A stretch of DNA of 36,113 bases from Paramesorhizobium endophyticum (GTDB lineage Bacteria > Pseudomonadota > Alphaproteobacteria > Rhizobiales > Rhizobiaceae): positions 1 to 36,113 of the forward strand of contig NZ_BMHH01000028.1 in assembly GCF_014640615.1 (NCBI RefSeq), in the 5' to 3' direction. Shown here piece by piece: positions 8,998-17,733 of the stretch. A program made the translations under genes and the position numbers. Numbering within the stretch: the stretch's first letter is position 1; each line of letters opens with the position of its first letter. Under the pieces are notes generated by a model. That model did not search any database. It was not told where the DNA came from and saw only the letters and a list, made by a program, of their open reading frames with translations.

Positions 8998-10836
8998 TTA
9001 GACGGCGATTGCAGCATCCATGATACGGAATTGCGTCGAGGCTGAGCCGTTCCAATGATTGAGCGAGAGATTACCCGCGACATGGATAGTCCGGCCCGAT
9101 TGGCTCAGGAGAAAATCGCCAAGAGCGCTTCCAGCGGCGCGGAAGGCGATGGCGTTGATGCGCCTGCCATCAGCCCCAGCGAGCGTGGCGCGGACGTGAT
9201 CCTTGCCAACGACGCTCGCCCCGGCCAGACGGTGATGCGGCAAGGCCAGCACGGGCTGCGGATGGCCGGAGCCGTAGGGACCGGCTTTTTCCAGCGCCTC
9301 ATAAAGCGCGATCGTCGCGCCCGCCGCCGAAAGCGCACCGTCGATGGCGAGGCTGTGGTCGCCGCGCAGCTTCGCCACCGCTGCCCCTGCGACCTCTTCG
9401 AAATAGGCGCGCAAAGCCCCCAGCTTCTCGCGCTCCACCGTGATGCCCGCCGCCATGGCATGCCCGCCGCCCTTGACCAGCAGGCCTTTTTCCACCGCGC
9501 CACGCACGATGCGGCCAAGGTCGAAGCCGGTGATCGAGCGGCCGGAACCGGAGCCGACGCCATTCTGGTTGAAGGCGATGGCGAAGGCCGGACGGCGCGT
9601 GCGTTCCTTCAGCCGCGCCGCTATCAGCCCGACAATGCCCGGATGCCAGTCGTCGCTTGCCGTGACGACAATAGCCGGCCCCTCCCCGCCGCGCATTTCC
9701 ATGGCGGCTTCGGCTTCCGCCTGGGCGAGCATCTGTATTTCCATCGCCTGGCGTTCCTGGTTGAGCCGGTCAAGCTCCTGCGCGATCCGCTCCGCCTCAA
9801 CGGGATCATCGAGCGTCAAAAGCCGGCTGCCGAGCCCTGCATCGCCGATGCGCCCACCGGCATTGATGCGCGGGCCGATGAGGAAACCCAGATGAAAACT
9901 GTTGAGTGGCTCGCCGATGCGTGACACCCGCGCCAAGGCAGCCAGCCCGGCATTCTGCTGCGCACGCGCCACCAGCAGCCCCTTCACCACGAAGGCGCGG
10001 TTGACGCCCTTGAGAGGCACTACGTCGCAGATCGTCGCGAGCGCCACCAGATCGAGGAGACTTAAAAGGTCCGGCGCGCTGATCTCGCTCGCGATCCGCC
10101 GCTCGCGCAAGGTCCGAAGCACCTGAACCAGCGTCAGGAACACCACTCCGGCCGCGCATAAATGGCCCTGCCCCGAAATATCGTCCTCGCGATTGGGATT
10201 GACGATGGCGAAGGCTGCCTGCGGCAGGGCTCCGCCCACCTGATGGTGATCGAGTACGACCACATCGCTGCCCGCCTCCACAGCCGCCTCGATGGCGGTC
10301 GCGCTATTGGTGCCGCAATCGACGGTGACGATCAGCGTCGCGCCCTTTTCCGCCAGATCGCGCATGGCCTGTGGATTGGGCCCGTAGCCCTCAAAGATAC
10401 GGTCAGGAATGTATATGGCATTTGCGATGCGGTATTGGGTGAGGAAGCGCGACAGCAGCGCCGCCGAACAGGCGCCGTCCACGTCATAATCCCCGAAGAT
10501 CGCCACGCGCTCGCGTCTGGCGATGGCATCCGCAATTCGCCCTGCCGCCCGCTCCATATCGGTCAGGAATACGGGATCGGGCATCAGCGACTTGATGGTC
10601 GGCTCGATGAAGGAAGGCGCATCGTCGAGCGAGACGCCCCGCCCCGCCAGCACCCGCGCCACCAGATCCGGCATGCCATGGTTTTGCGCAATCGCCAGCG
10701 CGGTATTGGCCTCGCGCGGGCCCAGCCGGTCAACCCATCGTGATCCGGTAACGGACCGGCTGACGCCGAGGAAGAAACGTTCCTGAATAAGGGTGGCGGA
10801 GCTTGTCATGCTCCGTTCAAACATGTGAGGCGACAT
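8998..10836 (-). CDS. recJ: Single-stranded-DNA exonuclease RecJ
   Basis: A 5'-3' single-strand-specific exonuclease in recombination and mismatch repair. DHH phosphoesterase motifs are FGDYDVDG (114-121), TVDCG (171-175) and LDHHQ (195-199). The DHHA1 motif GGHAMAAGIT lies further on, followed by the C-terminal OB-fold region. At 612 residues it is near the family length. Starts at Met1, Met5 or Met10 are all possible because none has a strong ribosome site; I kept the longest. It follows glpX on the same strand. In many Hyphomicrobiales the order is hom-glpX-recJ, so this pair is the expected one, although hom lies elsewhere here. Confidence 0.95.
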   Translation of the reverse strand: MSPHMFERSMTSSATLIQERFFLGVSRSVTGSRWVDRLGPREANTALAIAQNHGMPDLVARVLAGRGVSLDDAPSFIEPTIKSLMPDPVFLTDMERAAGRIADAIARRERVAIFGDYDVDGACSAALLSRFLTQYRIANAIYIPDRIFEGYGPNPQAMRDLAEKGATLIVTVDCGTNSATAIEAAVEAGSDVVVLDHHQVGGALPQAAFAIVNPNREDDISGQGHLCAAGVVFLTLVQVLRTLRERRIASEISAPDLLSLLDLVALATICDVVPLKGVNRAFVVKGLLVARAQQNAGLAALARVSRIGEPLNSFHLGFLIGPRINAGGRIGDAGLGSRLLTLDDPVEAERIAQELDRLNQERQAMEIQMLAQAEAEAAMEMRGGEGPAIVVTASDDWHPGIVGLIAARLKERTRRPAFAIAFNQNGVGSGSGRSITGFDLGRIVRGAVEKGLLVKGGGHAMAAGITVEREKLGALRAYFEEVAGAAVAKLRGDHSLAIDGALSAAGATIALYEALEKAGPYGSGHPQPVLALPHHRLAGASVVGKDHVRATLAGADGRRINAIAFRAAGSALGDFLLSQSGRTIHVAGNLSLNHWNGSASTQFRIMDAAIAV

Positions 10837-10878
10837 GGATGCAATGCCGCCTCATGGAATAATCCCCCGTTTTTTAGC

Positions 10879-10918
10879 GCATGATCTTATCCGAAAGTCT
10901 GCAACTCCAGGGATCGTG
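10879..10918. repeat. GCATGATC-type repeat, one arm decayed
   Basis: Starts GCATGATCTTATCCGAAAG and ends in GGATCGTG, a one-base variant of the expected GGATCATG arm. It is related to the element at 2641-2674. It lies between glpX and recJ, directly after the glpX stop codon on the minus strand. Confidence 0.5.
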
Positions 10919-10920
10919 TT

Positions 10921-11907
10921 CTAAAACTTCGACATATCCTGATGGCGGGCCTTGATCTCGCGTACGGTCTGCGAGTGGGCGCGCATGACGATGGTGTGTG
11001 TCTGGATATAGTCGCGAGCGAATTTCACGCCGGAAAGCATGTTGCCATCGGTGACGCCGGTCGCGGCGAAGAGCACGTCGCCCTTGGCCATTTCCTCCAT
11101 CGTATAGACCTTCTTCGGGTCGGAAATTCCCATCTTGGCGGCGCGGGCGATCTTCTCGTCGGTATTGAGCTGCAGCCGCCCCTGCATCTGGCCGCCGATG
11201 CAGCGCAGCGCCGCCGCCGCAAGCACGCCTTCCGGAGCGCCGCCGATGCCAAGATAGATGTCGATGCCGGTCTCATTGGGATTGGTCGTGTGGATCACGC
11301 CCGCCACGTCGCCGTCGCCGATCAACCGGATCGCCGCGCCCGTGGCGCGGACTTCCTCGATCAGGCGCGCATGGCGCGGGCGGTCCATGATGCAGGCGGT
11401 GATTTCATTGACAGGAACACCCTTCGCCTTGGCGATGGCGTGGATATTGTCTGTCGGAGAAGCATCGATATCGACCACGCCCGCCGGGTAGCCGGGACCG
11501 ACGGCGATCTTTTCCATATAGACATCAGGCGCGTAGAGCAGATTGCCTTTTTCGGCGATGGCGATCACCGCCAGCGAATTGGGCAGGTTCTTGGCGCAGA
11601 TCGTCGTGCCTTCCAGAGGATCGAGCGCGATATCGACCGCCGATCCCTCGCCGGTGCCGACTTCCTCACCGATATAGAGCATCGGCGCCTCGTCGCGTTC
11701 GCCCTCGCCGATGACCACGGTGCCGTTGATCGGCAGGCGGTTCAGTTCCTGGCGCATGGCGTCCACCGCCGCCTGGTCTGCCGCCTTCTCGTCGCCGCGC
11801 CCGCGAAGCCGTGCCGCAGCCACCGCTGCGCGCTCCGTCACGCGCACCAGTTCGAGCGTCAGGATGCGGTCGAGGCCATGCGAGGTCTGCTCTTCGGTTT
11901 TTACCAT
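10921..11907 (-). CDS. glpX: Class II fructose-1,6-bisphosphatase GlpX
   Basis: Hydrolyses fructose-1,6-bisphosphate in gluconeogenesis, in a metal-dependent, Li+-sensitive phosphatase fold. The 328-residue length is typical. Metal and substrate motifs are GEGERDEAPML (67-77) and DPLEGTT (96-102), with the later GGAPEGVLAAAAL segment also conserved. It lies 84 bases upstream of recJ on the same strand. The roughly 145-base leader before the start holds no further gene. Confidence 0.95.
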   Translation of the reverse strand: MVKTEEQTSHGLDRILTLELVRVTERAAVAAARLRGRGDEKAADQAAVDAMRQELNRLPINGTVVIGEGERDEAPMLYIGEEVGTGEGSAVDIALDPLEGTTICAKNLPNSLAVIAIAEKGNLLYAPDVYMEKIAVGPGYPAGVVDIDASPTDNIHAIAKAKGVPVNEITACIMDRPRHARLIEEVRATGAAIRLIGDGDVAGVIHTTNPNETGIDIYLGIGGAPEGVLAAAALRCIGGQMQGRLQLNTDEKIARAAKMGISDPKKVYTMEEMAKGDVLFAATGVTDGNMLSGVKFARDYIQTHTIVMRAHSQTVREIKARHQDMSKF

Positions 11908-12053
11908 AACGGAAAGTCCTATCTGGATGTGGTAGCTGCAGGTTCCCCCATAGGAGACCTATACCCGAGTTTTGCAAACCTTTTGTCAAAGGCCCCTCCT
12001 CCCTGCAAGAGCCTCAGAACAAAAAATGTTGCAGGTTCAAATACTTAATCGAT

Positions 12054-12540
12054 TTAGTGTTCGTCAGCGCCGCCGATGCTGGCAAAGAAGGCGTCCGGGC
12101 TGTCGATTTCAACCAGTCTTTTCCTTTCGATCAGCCAGAAACGATTGCCGACATTGCGCACGAAGCTGCGGTCATGGAAAACGATCAAGCTGGTCGCTTC
12201 GTTGCACAGAAGTTCGACTTCAAGCGCTTCCTGCCATCGATGTGGAGATGGTTCGTGGGCTCGTCCAGAATGTAGAAATTCGGATTGGTTAGCCGCAGCA
12301 GCAGCATGGCAAGCCGCGCCTTCTTTCCGCCGGATAGGCGCTCGACCGGTTTTGCCTGCATTTCCAACGTCATGCCCGCGCCGGCCAGCAGGGATCGCGC
12401 GCGCTGGTCGCCGATATCGAAGCGGCGATTAATCGTCTCGAAGGGCGTCCAGTCTAGGCAAAGCTTCGAAAGGGCCTGATCGCTGTAACCGAGCACAAGC
12501 GATGGTGTCGTCTTGACGGTCGCCGGCACGATGCAAAAAA
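12054..12540 (-). pseudogene. ABC-F ATPase remnant (5'-truncated, frameshifted)
   Basis: The minus-strand frame encodes the second half of an ABC-F family ATPase: a helical region (LGYSDQALSKL), the ABC signature LSGGKKARLAMLLL, Walker B FYILDEPTNHLHIDG. At about 12,235 the frame breaks. One inserted base restores sense (QEALEVELL, then the H-loop region VFHDRSFVRNVGNRFWLI), ending at the TAA at 12,054-12,056. The N-terminal ATPase domain is absent, and upstream of about 12,540 similarity stops. The first copy of the H-loop reads FHDRS where SHDR is usual. This is a dead fragment of a translation-associated ATPase such as an antibiotic-resistance or EttA/Uup type; which type cannot be said. 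Confidence 0.8.
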
Positions 12541-12651
12541 TGCAATCCTGATCGCGCGTCCGACGCCGAGCCGAAAAGGTAGGCTGTCCTCTCAGAGATA
12601 TGCCGATCGCCCTCTGTGGTTCGATAGGTTTGTCGTGAGGGCTGCCGTCGA

Positions 12652-13740
12652 TTACCGCCGCGCCACGCAGCGCCAGTTCCAATCGCGCTCGGGGCCGATA
12701 TCCACATGCACGGAATCTGTATGGCAATAGGTGCCTACGCCGCCGCGGCCGGGCAATTTCCGCACGAAATTGGCGATTTCCCATTTCGACACGCCCTGCA
12801 CCACGATATCCGCCGCCTCGCAGAGCATGTGCCGGGAACGCGGCGCGCCACGCACAAGGCGGTTATAGGATGGGCTGCGGTAGCCCGAGGTGATCATGAC
12901 GGGCCGGCGGAAATGCTGTTCCACCGTCTTCAATATGGTGAGAAGCTTTGGCTTGAGGCAGGCGGTTTCCACCGATGCGCGCTGTTTTTCAAGCCCGCGC
13001 GGCAAGAGACGGCCAAGCCCGCCGGCGGAGGCGAGTTGAACGGGGAATGAGCCGTCCTCCTCGTTCGCGTCGATGTCACCGTCATCATCCAGGCTTCTGC
13101 GGCGTTTGATCTCCAGGCCGAGATTTTCCCGTACGCCCGGCAGGGCATAATTATAGTCGCGCGTGGATTTCTTCGGCGCTTCCAGCCTTTTTTCGCGCTT
13201 CTTCGAGGGATTGTCGACAAAGAGGCGCATGACGGAGCCGTCTTCCACCGAATCGACCGCTGGGGTGGCCAGTTCCATGGGGCGCGCCGCGCCGGTGTAG
13301 GCGACCATCTGCACGCCCTTGGGCGGCGATTGCGTCGTTTCCTCCGCCTTGCCGGTTTCGTCATCGGCTTTCGCGACAGCAGGCAAGGGCGCGGGGACGG
13401 GGATGGCGGAGGAACTCGCGTTTTCGGCCGAAGCCGCCTGCGCCGCTGCTACGGTCGGGCCCTGCAAAAGATTCTGCGCGGCGGGATTCGCAGGCGTGGT
13501 AGCGGCCATGGCCAGCACCGGAGCGCCCTCGACGGTCGTGGGCGTGGTGGACGCGGCTTCAGCCGTCGTGCCTTGCGATTGCGCCGCGGCGCTGGCAAGA
13601 GTTTCCGCGACAAGGCTGCCGCCCTGCTGGGATACGCCGGAGCCGGTGGTGCAAGCGGCAACCGAAATCGCCAGCGTCGCAACCGCCCACACAAAATGGC
13701 GGCCCTTGCCGGCCCCCGTGCTTTTTTTCAGTCCTCTCAA
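12652..13740 (-). CDS. Lipoprotein with C-terminal peptidase M15A-like domain
   Basis: Probably an envelope-anchored peptidoglycan hydrolase or binding protein. A signal peptide ends in a lipobox VAAC, with Cys30 as the lipidated residue. A long Ala/Thr/Pro-rich low-complexity linker (about 31-150) and a charged segment follow. The C-terminal 85 residues match the M15A/YcbK type: SGYRSPSYN, SRHMLCEAADI and VHVDIGP place the zinc ligands at His304, Asp311 and His345, as in D-Ala-D-Ala carboxypeptidase-type folds. Two cysteines (309 and the one near 339) could pair. Brucella relatives carry proteins of this design. It is followed by the ABC-F remnant and preceded by a 266-base gap with a palindrome. 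Confidence 0.8.
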   Translation of the reverse strand: MRGLKKSTGAGKGRHFVWAVATLAISVAACTTGSGVSQQGGSLVAETLASAAAQSQGTTAEAASTTPTTVEGAPVLAMAATTPANPAAQNLLQGPTVAAAQAASAENASSSAIPVPAPLPAVAKADDETGKAEETTQSPPKGVQMVAYTGAARPMELATPAVDSVEDGSVMRLFVDNPSKKREKRLEAPKKSTRDYNYALPGVRENLGLEIKRRRSLDDDGDIDANEEDGSFPVQLASAGGLGRLLPRGLEKQRASVETACLKPKLLTILKTVEQHFRRPVMITSGYRSPSYNRLVRGAPRSRHMLCEAADIVVQGVSKWEIANFVRKLPGRGGVGTYCHTDSVHVDIGPERDWNWRCVARR

Positions 13741-13825
13741 CGCATCCCCCGGCTTTTATTTCCGGGCGGCTGGACCGATCCGGACGGGTTGTTTTTTGAG
13801 GGCAAAAACCCTTTCGACTCTGCTT

Positions 13826-13850
13826 CGCATGATCTTTGTCGCGTCATGCG
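13826..13850. repeat. Palindromic repeat upstream of the M15 gene
   Basis: CGCATGA (13826-13832) and TCATGCG (13844-13850) are exact inverted arms around TCTTTGTCGCG. The left side, GCATGATCTTTGTC, matches the GCATGATC-type elements at 2641 and 10879. It lies in the 266-base gap between phaC and the M15 gene; nothing else is recognisable in that gap. Confidence 0.5.
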
Positions 13851-14006
13851 TGATTCCGAAAACCTGAACCGATTCCCGGATTTCCATGCTTCACGAGGAG
13901 GCAAATTATCGGGGTTATTAACGGTTTTTAAATCAGTTCGCAACCTGCCGGGGAAAGGTGCGGTTGCTGACAGCAAGGAACTCAAGACGATCCGGCATTC
14001 TTTGGC

Positions 14007-15839
14007 TCATATTCTCATCCGCACATAAGCCCCAGGCGCATCATCGATAATATCCGGATCGCCTTCCATAAAATGGCGCGGGCCTGCTTTCTCCTGGCTC
14101 CGCGCGCCGATCCATTCCTGCCAGTGCGGCCACCACGATCCGGGGTGTTCTTCGGCCTTCCCAAACCAGTCGTCATAGGCCCCTTCAGGCTTTTCCCCTG
14201 TCCAATACTGATACTTCCGCCGCTCGGGCGGGTTGACGACGCCGGCGATGTGGCCGGAGCCGGCGAGGACGAAGGTGACGTCGCCGCCGAAGCATTGGCT
14301 GCCCGTGAAGACCGAGAGCGCGGGTGAGATGTGGTCGTCCCGGGCGGCGAGGCTGTAGAGGGGGATGTCTATGTCGGCAAGCGAAAGCTTGTGTCCCGCC
14401 AGTTCCATCTCGCCGCGCGAGAGGCGGTTTTCCAGATAGCAGTTGCGGAGGTAGAAGGAATGGTTGGCCGCGCTCATGCGGGTCGCGTCGGCATTCCAGT
14501 AAAGAAGATCGAAGGGGACGGGTCCCTTGCCTTTCATGTAATTGTTAACGACATAAGGCCATATGAGATCACTTGACCTCAACATATTGAAAACGCTAAG
14601 CATTTTCGTTCCATCTAGATAGCCGTTCTTGCGCATGGCCTCTTCCAGCGCGCGCACCTGCTCCTCATCGACAAAGACCTTTAGATCTCCCGCATGCTCG
14701 AAGTCCACCTGCGTTGTCAGCAGCGACGCGGTGCGGATGCGGTTATCGCCTCGCTTCGCCATCAGGGCGAGCGCAGCCGAAAGCAGCGTGCCGCCGACGC
14801 AATAGCCGATGGCGTTGATCGCTTGCTCGCCGGTTCGCCTTTCGATCGCGTCGAGCGCGAAAAGGACGCCTTCTTCGATATAGGCGTCCCAGTCCTTGTG
14901 CGCGTGGCGCGCATCGGGATTGACCCAGGAGATGACGAACACCGTATGGCCCTGCTCCACCAGCCAGCGGATGAAGGACTTTTCCGGCGTCAGGTCGAGA
15001 ATATAATATTTGTTGATCCAGGGCGGGCAGATGAGGAGAGGGCGCTTGAACACCTCGTCCGTGGCAGGCGCATATTGAATGATTTCCGCCAGCTCGTTGC
15101 GCGCCACCACCTTGCCCGGCGTCACCGCAACGTTCTCGCCCAGCCGGAAATGGCCGTGATCCGCCTGGCGCAGCCGCAGATCGCCATTGCCGGCGATGAT
15201 ATCCTCGGTCAGCATTCGCATGCCGTTGACGAGGTTCATGCCGCTGGAGGCGACCGTTTCCTTGAAGAGCTCCGGATTGGTGAAGACAAAATTGGCGGGC
15301 GAGGCAGCGCTGACGAACTGGCGCACATAGAACGCCGCCTTGCGCTTCGTGTGTTCGTCCAGCCCTTCGGTCTTTTCGACGAGGTCGGCGGCCCATTTGC
15401 CGGTGACGAGCCAGGCCTGTTTCAGGAAATCGAAGAAGGCGTTCCGTGACCAGTCCTCGTCCTGAAAGCGCTTGTCGCGGGGATCGGGCGTGGCGACGGG
15501 CTCGACGGTTTCGCCCGCCATGCGCCGGATCGAATTTGTCCAGAGGGTGAGGAACGTGGAGAAGAGGAGCGTCTGAGCTTCGAGCGTTCTCGCCGGGTCG
15601 GCGAGCCAATATTCAGAGAGCTTCGAAAGCGTCCTTACCATATCGCCCAGCGGCTCGCCGGGGTCGTCGCTGCGCAAGCCGTTTTCGCGCGGCTCGATCC
15701 AGGCGGAGGCGGCTTTTCCCGCCTGCTCCACCATGCGCGCGAGATTGAGCGTGAAGCCGCCGAAATCCTTGATCATATATTCATTGAAGGCAAATGCGTC
15801 AGCCGAATGATTGTCGCCGCGATTCCCGGTATCAGCCAT
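14007..15839 (-). CDS. phaC: Class I poly(3-hydroxyalkanoate) synthase PhaC
   Basis: Polymerises (R)-3-hydroxyacyl-CoA into storage polyester at the granule surface. The 610-residue length is standard for class I. The N-terminal PhaC domain is followed by an alpha/beta-hydrolase fold. The lipase-like box is GYCVGG with nucleophile Cys347, the catalytic aspartate is in ARDDHISP (about 501-502) and the histidine is His530 in GSGHIAGVVNPP. No phaA, phaB or phasin gene is adjacent. The divergent small lipoprotein gene starts 107 bases upstream, so their promoters share the gap. Confidence 0.96.
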   Translation of the reverse strand: MADTGNRGDNHSADAFAFNEYMIKDFGGFTLNLARMVEQAGKAASAWIEPRENGLRSDDPGEPLGDMVRTLSKLSEYWLADPARTLEAQTLLFSTFLTLWTNSIRRMAGETVEPVATPDPRDKRFQDEDWSRNAFFDFLKQAWLVTGKWAADLVEKTEGLDEHTKRKAAFYVRQFVSAASPANFVFTNPELFKETVASSGMNLVNGMRMLTEDIIAGNGDLRLRQADHGHFRLGENVAVTPGKVVARNELAEIIQYAPATDEVFKRPLLICPPWINKYYILDLTPEKSFIRWLVEQGHTVFVISWVNPDARHAHKDWDAYIEEGVLFALDAIERRTGEQAINAIGYCVGGTLLSAALALMAKRGDNRIRTASLLTTQVDFEHAGDLKVFVDEEQVRALEEAMRKNGYLDGTKMLSVFNMLRSSDLIWPYVVNNYMKGKGPVPFDLLYWNADATRMSAANHSFYLRNCYLENRLSRGEMELAGHKLSLADIDIPLYSLAARDDHISPALSVFTGSQCFGGDVTFVLAGSGHIAGVVNPPERRKYQYWTGEKPEGAYDDWFGKAEEHPGSWWPHWQEWIGARSQEKAGPRHFMEGDPDIIDDAPGAYVRMRI

Positions 15840-15867
15840 GACGTCCCACTTCCTCAGACCCCTCTTA

Positions 15868-15896
15868 TTGACATAGTATGTTGAGTTGCGGATACC
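15868..15896 (+). promoter_or_regulatory. Candidate sigma70 promoter for the small lipoprotein gene
   Basis: A perfect -35 TTGACA (15868-15873) is followed after 17 bases by GATACC (15891-15896), which matches only the central ATA of a -10 box. It is about 50 bases before the lipoprotein ATG, a sensible distance. The strong -35 and exact spacing are the support; the weak -10 lowers confidence. Confidence 0.4.
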
Positions 15897-15945
15897 GATT
15901 CAACACTGAAAAATTAGGCCGCCATCGTTACAGGGGTAAGATATC

Positions 15946-16290
15946 ATGTCACGGCACATCAGGCTGTCCGGCCGCTTCATTCTGATATCCCTCGTGCTGG
16001 CGGGGCTTTCGGCCTGCGCGCGCGGGCCCGAGTTTGAAGGGGCACCGCAGGCCGGCGCTTCGAACACCGGCACATGGCCCACTTTCGCCAAGCCGCCGCA
16101 GGGCGCAACCACGCAATTCTCGACGCAGGATGTGCAGAACCTGAAATCGCAGCTCGAATCGGAGCAGAGCCATCAGCAACGCATGCCGGCTCCGCCACCG
16201 GTAAACCAGGCGCAGGTGGACGCCCAGCGCAAGCAGGCGCAGGAAGAGGCGGCACAGACGCTCAAGGAAATCGAGACGGAGAGCAATTAA
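15946..16290 (+). CDS. Small lipoprotein of unknown function
   Basis: A 114-residue secreted lipoprotein. A basic N-terminus and hydrophobic core end in the lipobox LSAC, with Cys24 lipidated. The mature part is hydrophilic and Gln/Ala/Pro-rich, with a C-terminal stretch (about 85-112) likely to be a charged helix or coiled coil (QRKQAQEEAAQTLKEIE). A good ribosome site, AGGGGTAAG, precedes the ATG. No enzyme motif is visible. It is divergent from phaC and upstream of the aminotransferase on the same strand, with a GC-rich hairpin directly after its stop. Confidence 0.75.
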   Translation: MSRHIRLSGRFILISLVLAGLSACARGPEFEGAPQAGASNTGTWPTFAKPPQGATTQFSTQDVQNLKSQLESEQSHQQRMPAPPPVNQAQVDAQRKQAQEEAAQTLKEIETESN

Positions 16291-16312
16291 GCGGGAGATC
16301 ACATCATCCCGC
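16291..16312 (+). terminator. Hairpin after the lipoprotein gene
   Basis: GCGGGA (16291-16296) and TCCCGC (16307-16312) form a six-base GC-rich stem immediately after the stop codon. There is no T-tract after it, so it is a weak intrinsic terminator at best or an mRNA-stabilising hairpin. Confidence 0.35.
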
Positions 16313-16462
16313 AAGTCGCATGATCGCTGCCTCTGGCATATTATTGCGGTATTGCCACTTCTCGTGAAATAATCGTTCCCCTTACGATCAACAGATCGAC
16401 CCTTTCCGCGAACGGGTGTATAGCCGGTTCGTATTTTTCAACCCGCACCGGAACCAACGACA

Positions 16463-17683
16463 ATGTCTGAAGAGTTTCACAAAATCCGCCGCTTGCCGAC
16501 CTACGTCTTCGAACAGGTGAATCGCCTGAAGGCCAGTGCGCGAGCCGCCGGTGCAGACATTATCGATCTGGGAATGGGCAATCCCGATCTGCCGACGCCG
16601 AAGGGCATTGTCGACAAGCTTTGCGAGGCGGTGCAGGACCCGCGTACGCACCGCTACTCGGCTTCGAAGGGCATCCCCGGCCTTCGCCGCGCGCAGGCGC
16701 AATATTATGCGCGCCGCTTCGGCGTGAAGCTCAATCCCGATACGCAGGTCGTCGCGACGCTCGGCTCCAAGGAAGGCTTCGCCAATATGGCGCAGGCGAT
16801 TACCGCGCCGGGCGATGTCATTCTCTGCCCGGATCCGACCTATCCGATCCATGCCTTCGGCTTCATCATGTCCGGCGGCGTCATCCGCTCGATCCAGGCG
16901 AAGCCGGACGACAATTTCATCCCGACGCTGGAGCGCGCCGTTCGCCATTCGATCCCGAAGCCGCTGGCGCTGATCCTGAGCTACCCGTCGAACCCGACCG
17001 CGCATATCGCCACGCTCGATTTCTACAAGGATGTCGTGGCCTTCGCGCGCAAGCATGACATCATCATCCTTTCCGACCTTGCCTATTCGGAAATCTATTT
17101 CGACGACACGCCGCCCCCCTCGGTGCTGCAGGTGCCGGGCGCGATGGATGTGGCCGTCGAATTCACCTCCATGTCAAAGACCTTCTCCATGCCGGGCTGG
17201 CGCATGGGCTTCGCTGTCGGCAATGAGCGGCTCATCGCAGCGCTGACGCGGGTGAAGTCCTATCTCGATTATGGCGCGTTCACGCCGATCCAGGTGGCGG
17301 CGACCGCTGCGCTCAATGGCGATGGCACCGACATCGCGGAAGTGCGCTCCATCTACAAGCGCCGCCGCGACGTGCTGGTGGAAAGCTTCGGCCGGGCAGG
17401 ATGGGACATCCCGTCCCCGGCGGCAACCATGTTCGCCTGGGCGCCGATCCCTGAGCGCTTCCGCAAGATGGGCTCGCTCGAATTCTCCAAGCTGCTGATC
17501 GAACTGGCGGATGTGGCGGTCGCGCCCGGCGTCGGCTTCGGCGAGCATGGCGACGATTACGTCCGCATCGCGCTGGTCGAGAACGAGCACCGCATCCGGC
17601 AGGCGGCACGCAGTATCAAGCGCTTCCTTGCAACCAAGGAAGAAAATCTGCACAACGTCATTCCGCTCGAGGCGCGCCGCTGA
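16463..17683 (+). CDS. alaC: Class I/II PLP-dependent aminotransferase, AlaC-like
   Basis: Fold-type I aminotransferase, most like the AlaC (glutamate-pyruvate) and LL-diaminopimelate aminotransferase group. The protein has 406 residues. The PLP lysine is Lys239 in SMSKTFSMPGWRMGF, with the family ligands Asn177 (SNPT), Asp205, Tyr208 and Arg247. It begins MSEEFHKIRRLPTYVFEQVN, as do homologues that precede hom in alphaproteobacteria. Hom lies 50 bases downstream on the same strand, suggesting an operon for alanine and aspartate-family amino acids. The substrate assignment is from family resemblance; diaminopimelate aminotransferase annotation is the main alternative. Confidence 0.85.
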   Translation: MSEEFHKIRRLPTYVFEQVNRLKASARAAGADIIDLGMGNPDLPTPKGIVDKLCEAVQDPRTHRYSASKGIPGLRRAQAQYYARRFGVKLNPDTQVVATLGSKEGFANMAQAITAPGDVILCPDPTYPIHAFGFIMSGGVIRSIQAKPDDNFIPTLERAVRHSIPKPLALILSYPSNPTAHIATLDFYKDVVAFARKHDIIILSDLAYSEIYFDDTPPPSVLQVPGAMDVAVEFTSMSKTFSMPGWRMGFAVGNERLIAALTRVKSYLDYGAFTPIQVAATAALNGDGTDIAEVRSIYKRRRDVLVESFGRAGWDIPSPAATMFAWAPIPERFRKMGSLEFSKLLIELADVAVAPGVGFGEHGDDYVRIALVENEHRIRQAARSIKRFLATKEENLHNVIPLEARR

Positions 17684-17733
17684 TCGCGGCGCACCATACC
17701 GATACTTAAGAGAATAGTTTCAGAGGCACGATC

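Noticed and set aside
8918-9055. 46-residue N-terminal extension of CobT
   Set aside because: The extension has no family match, and the ATG at 8917 gives the normal length.
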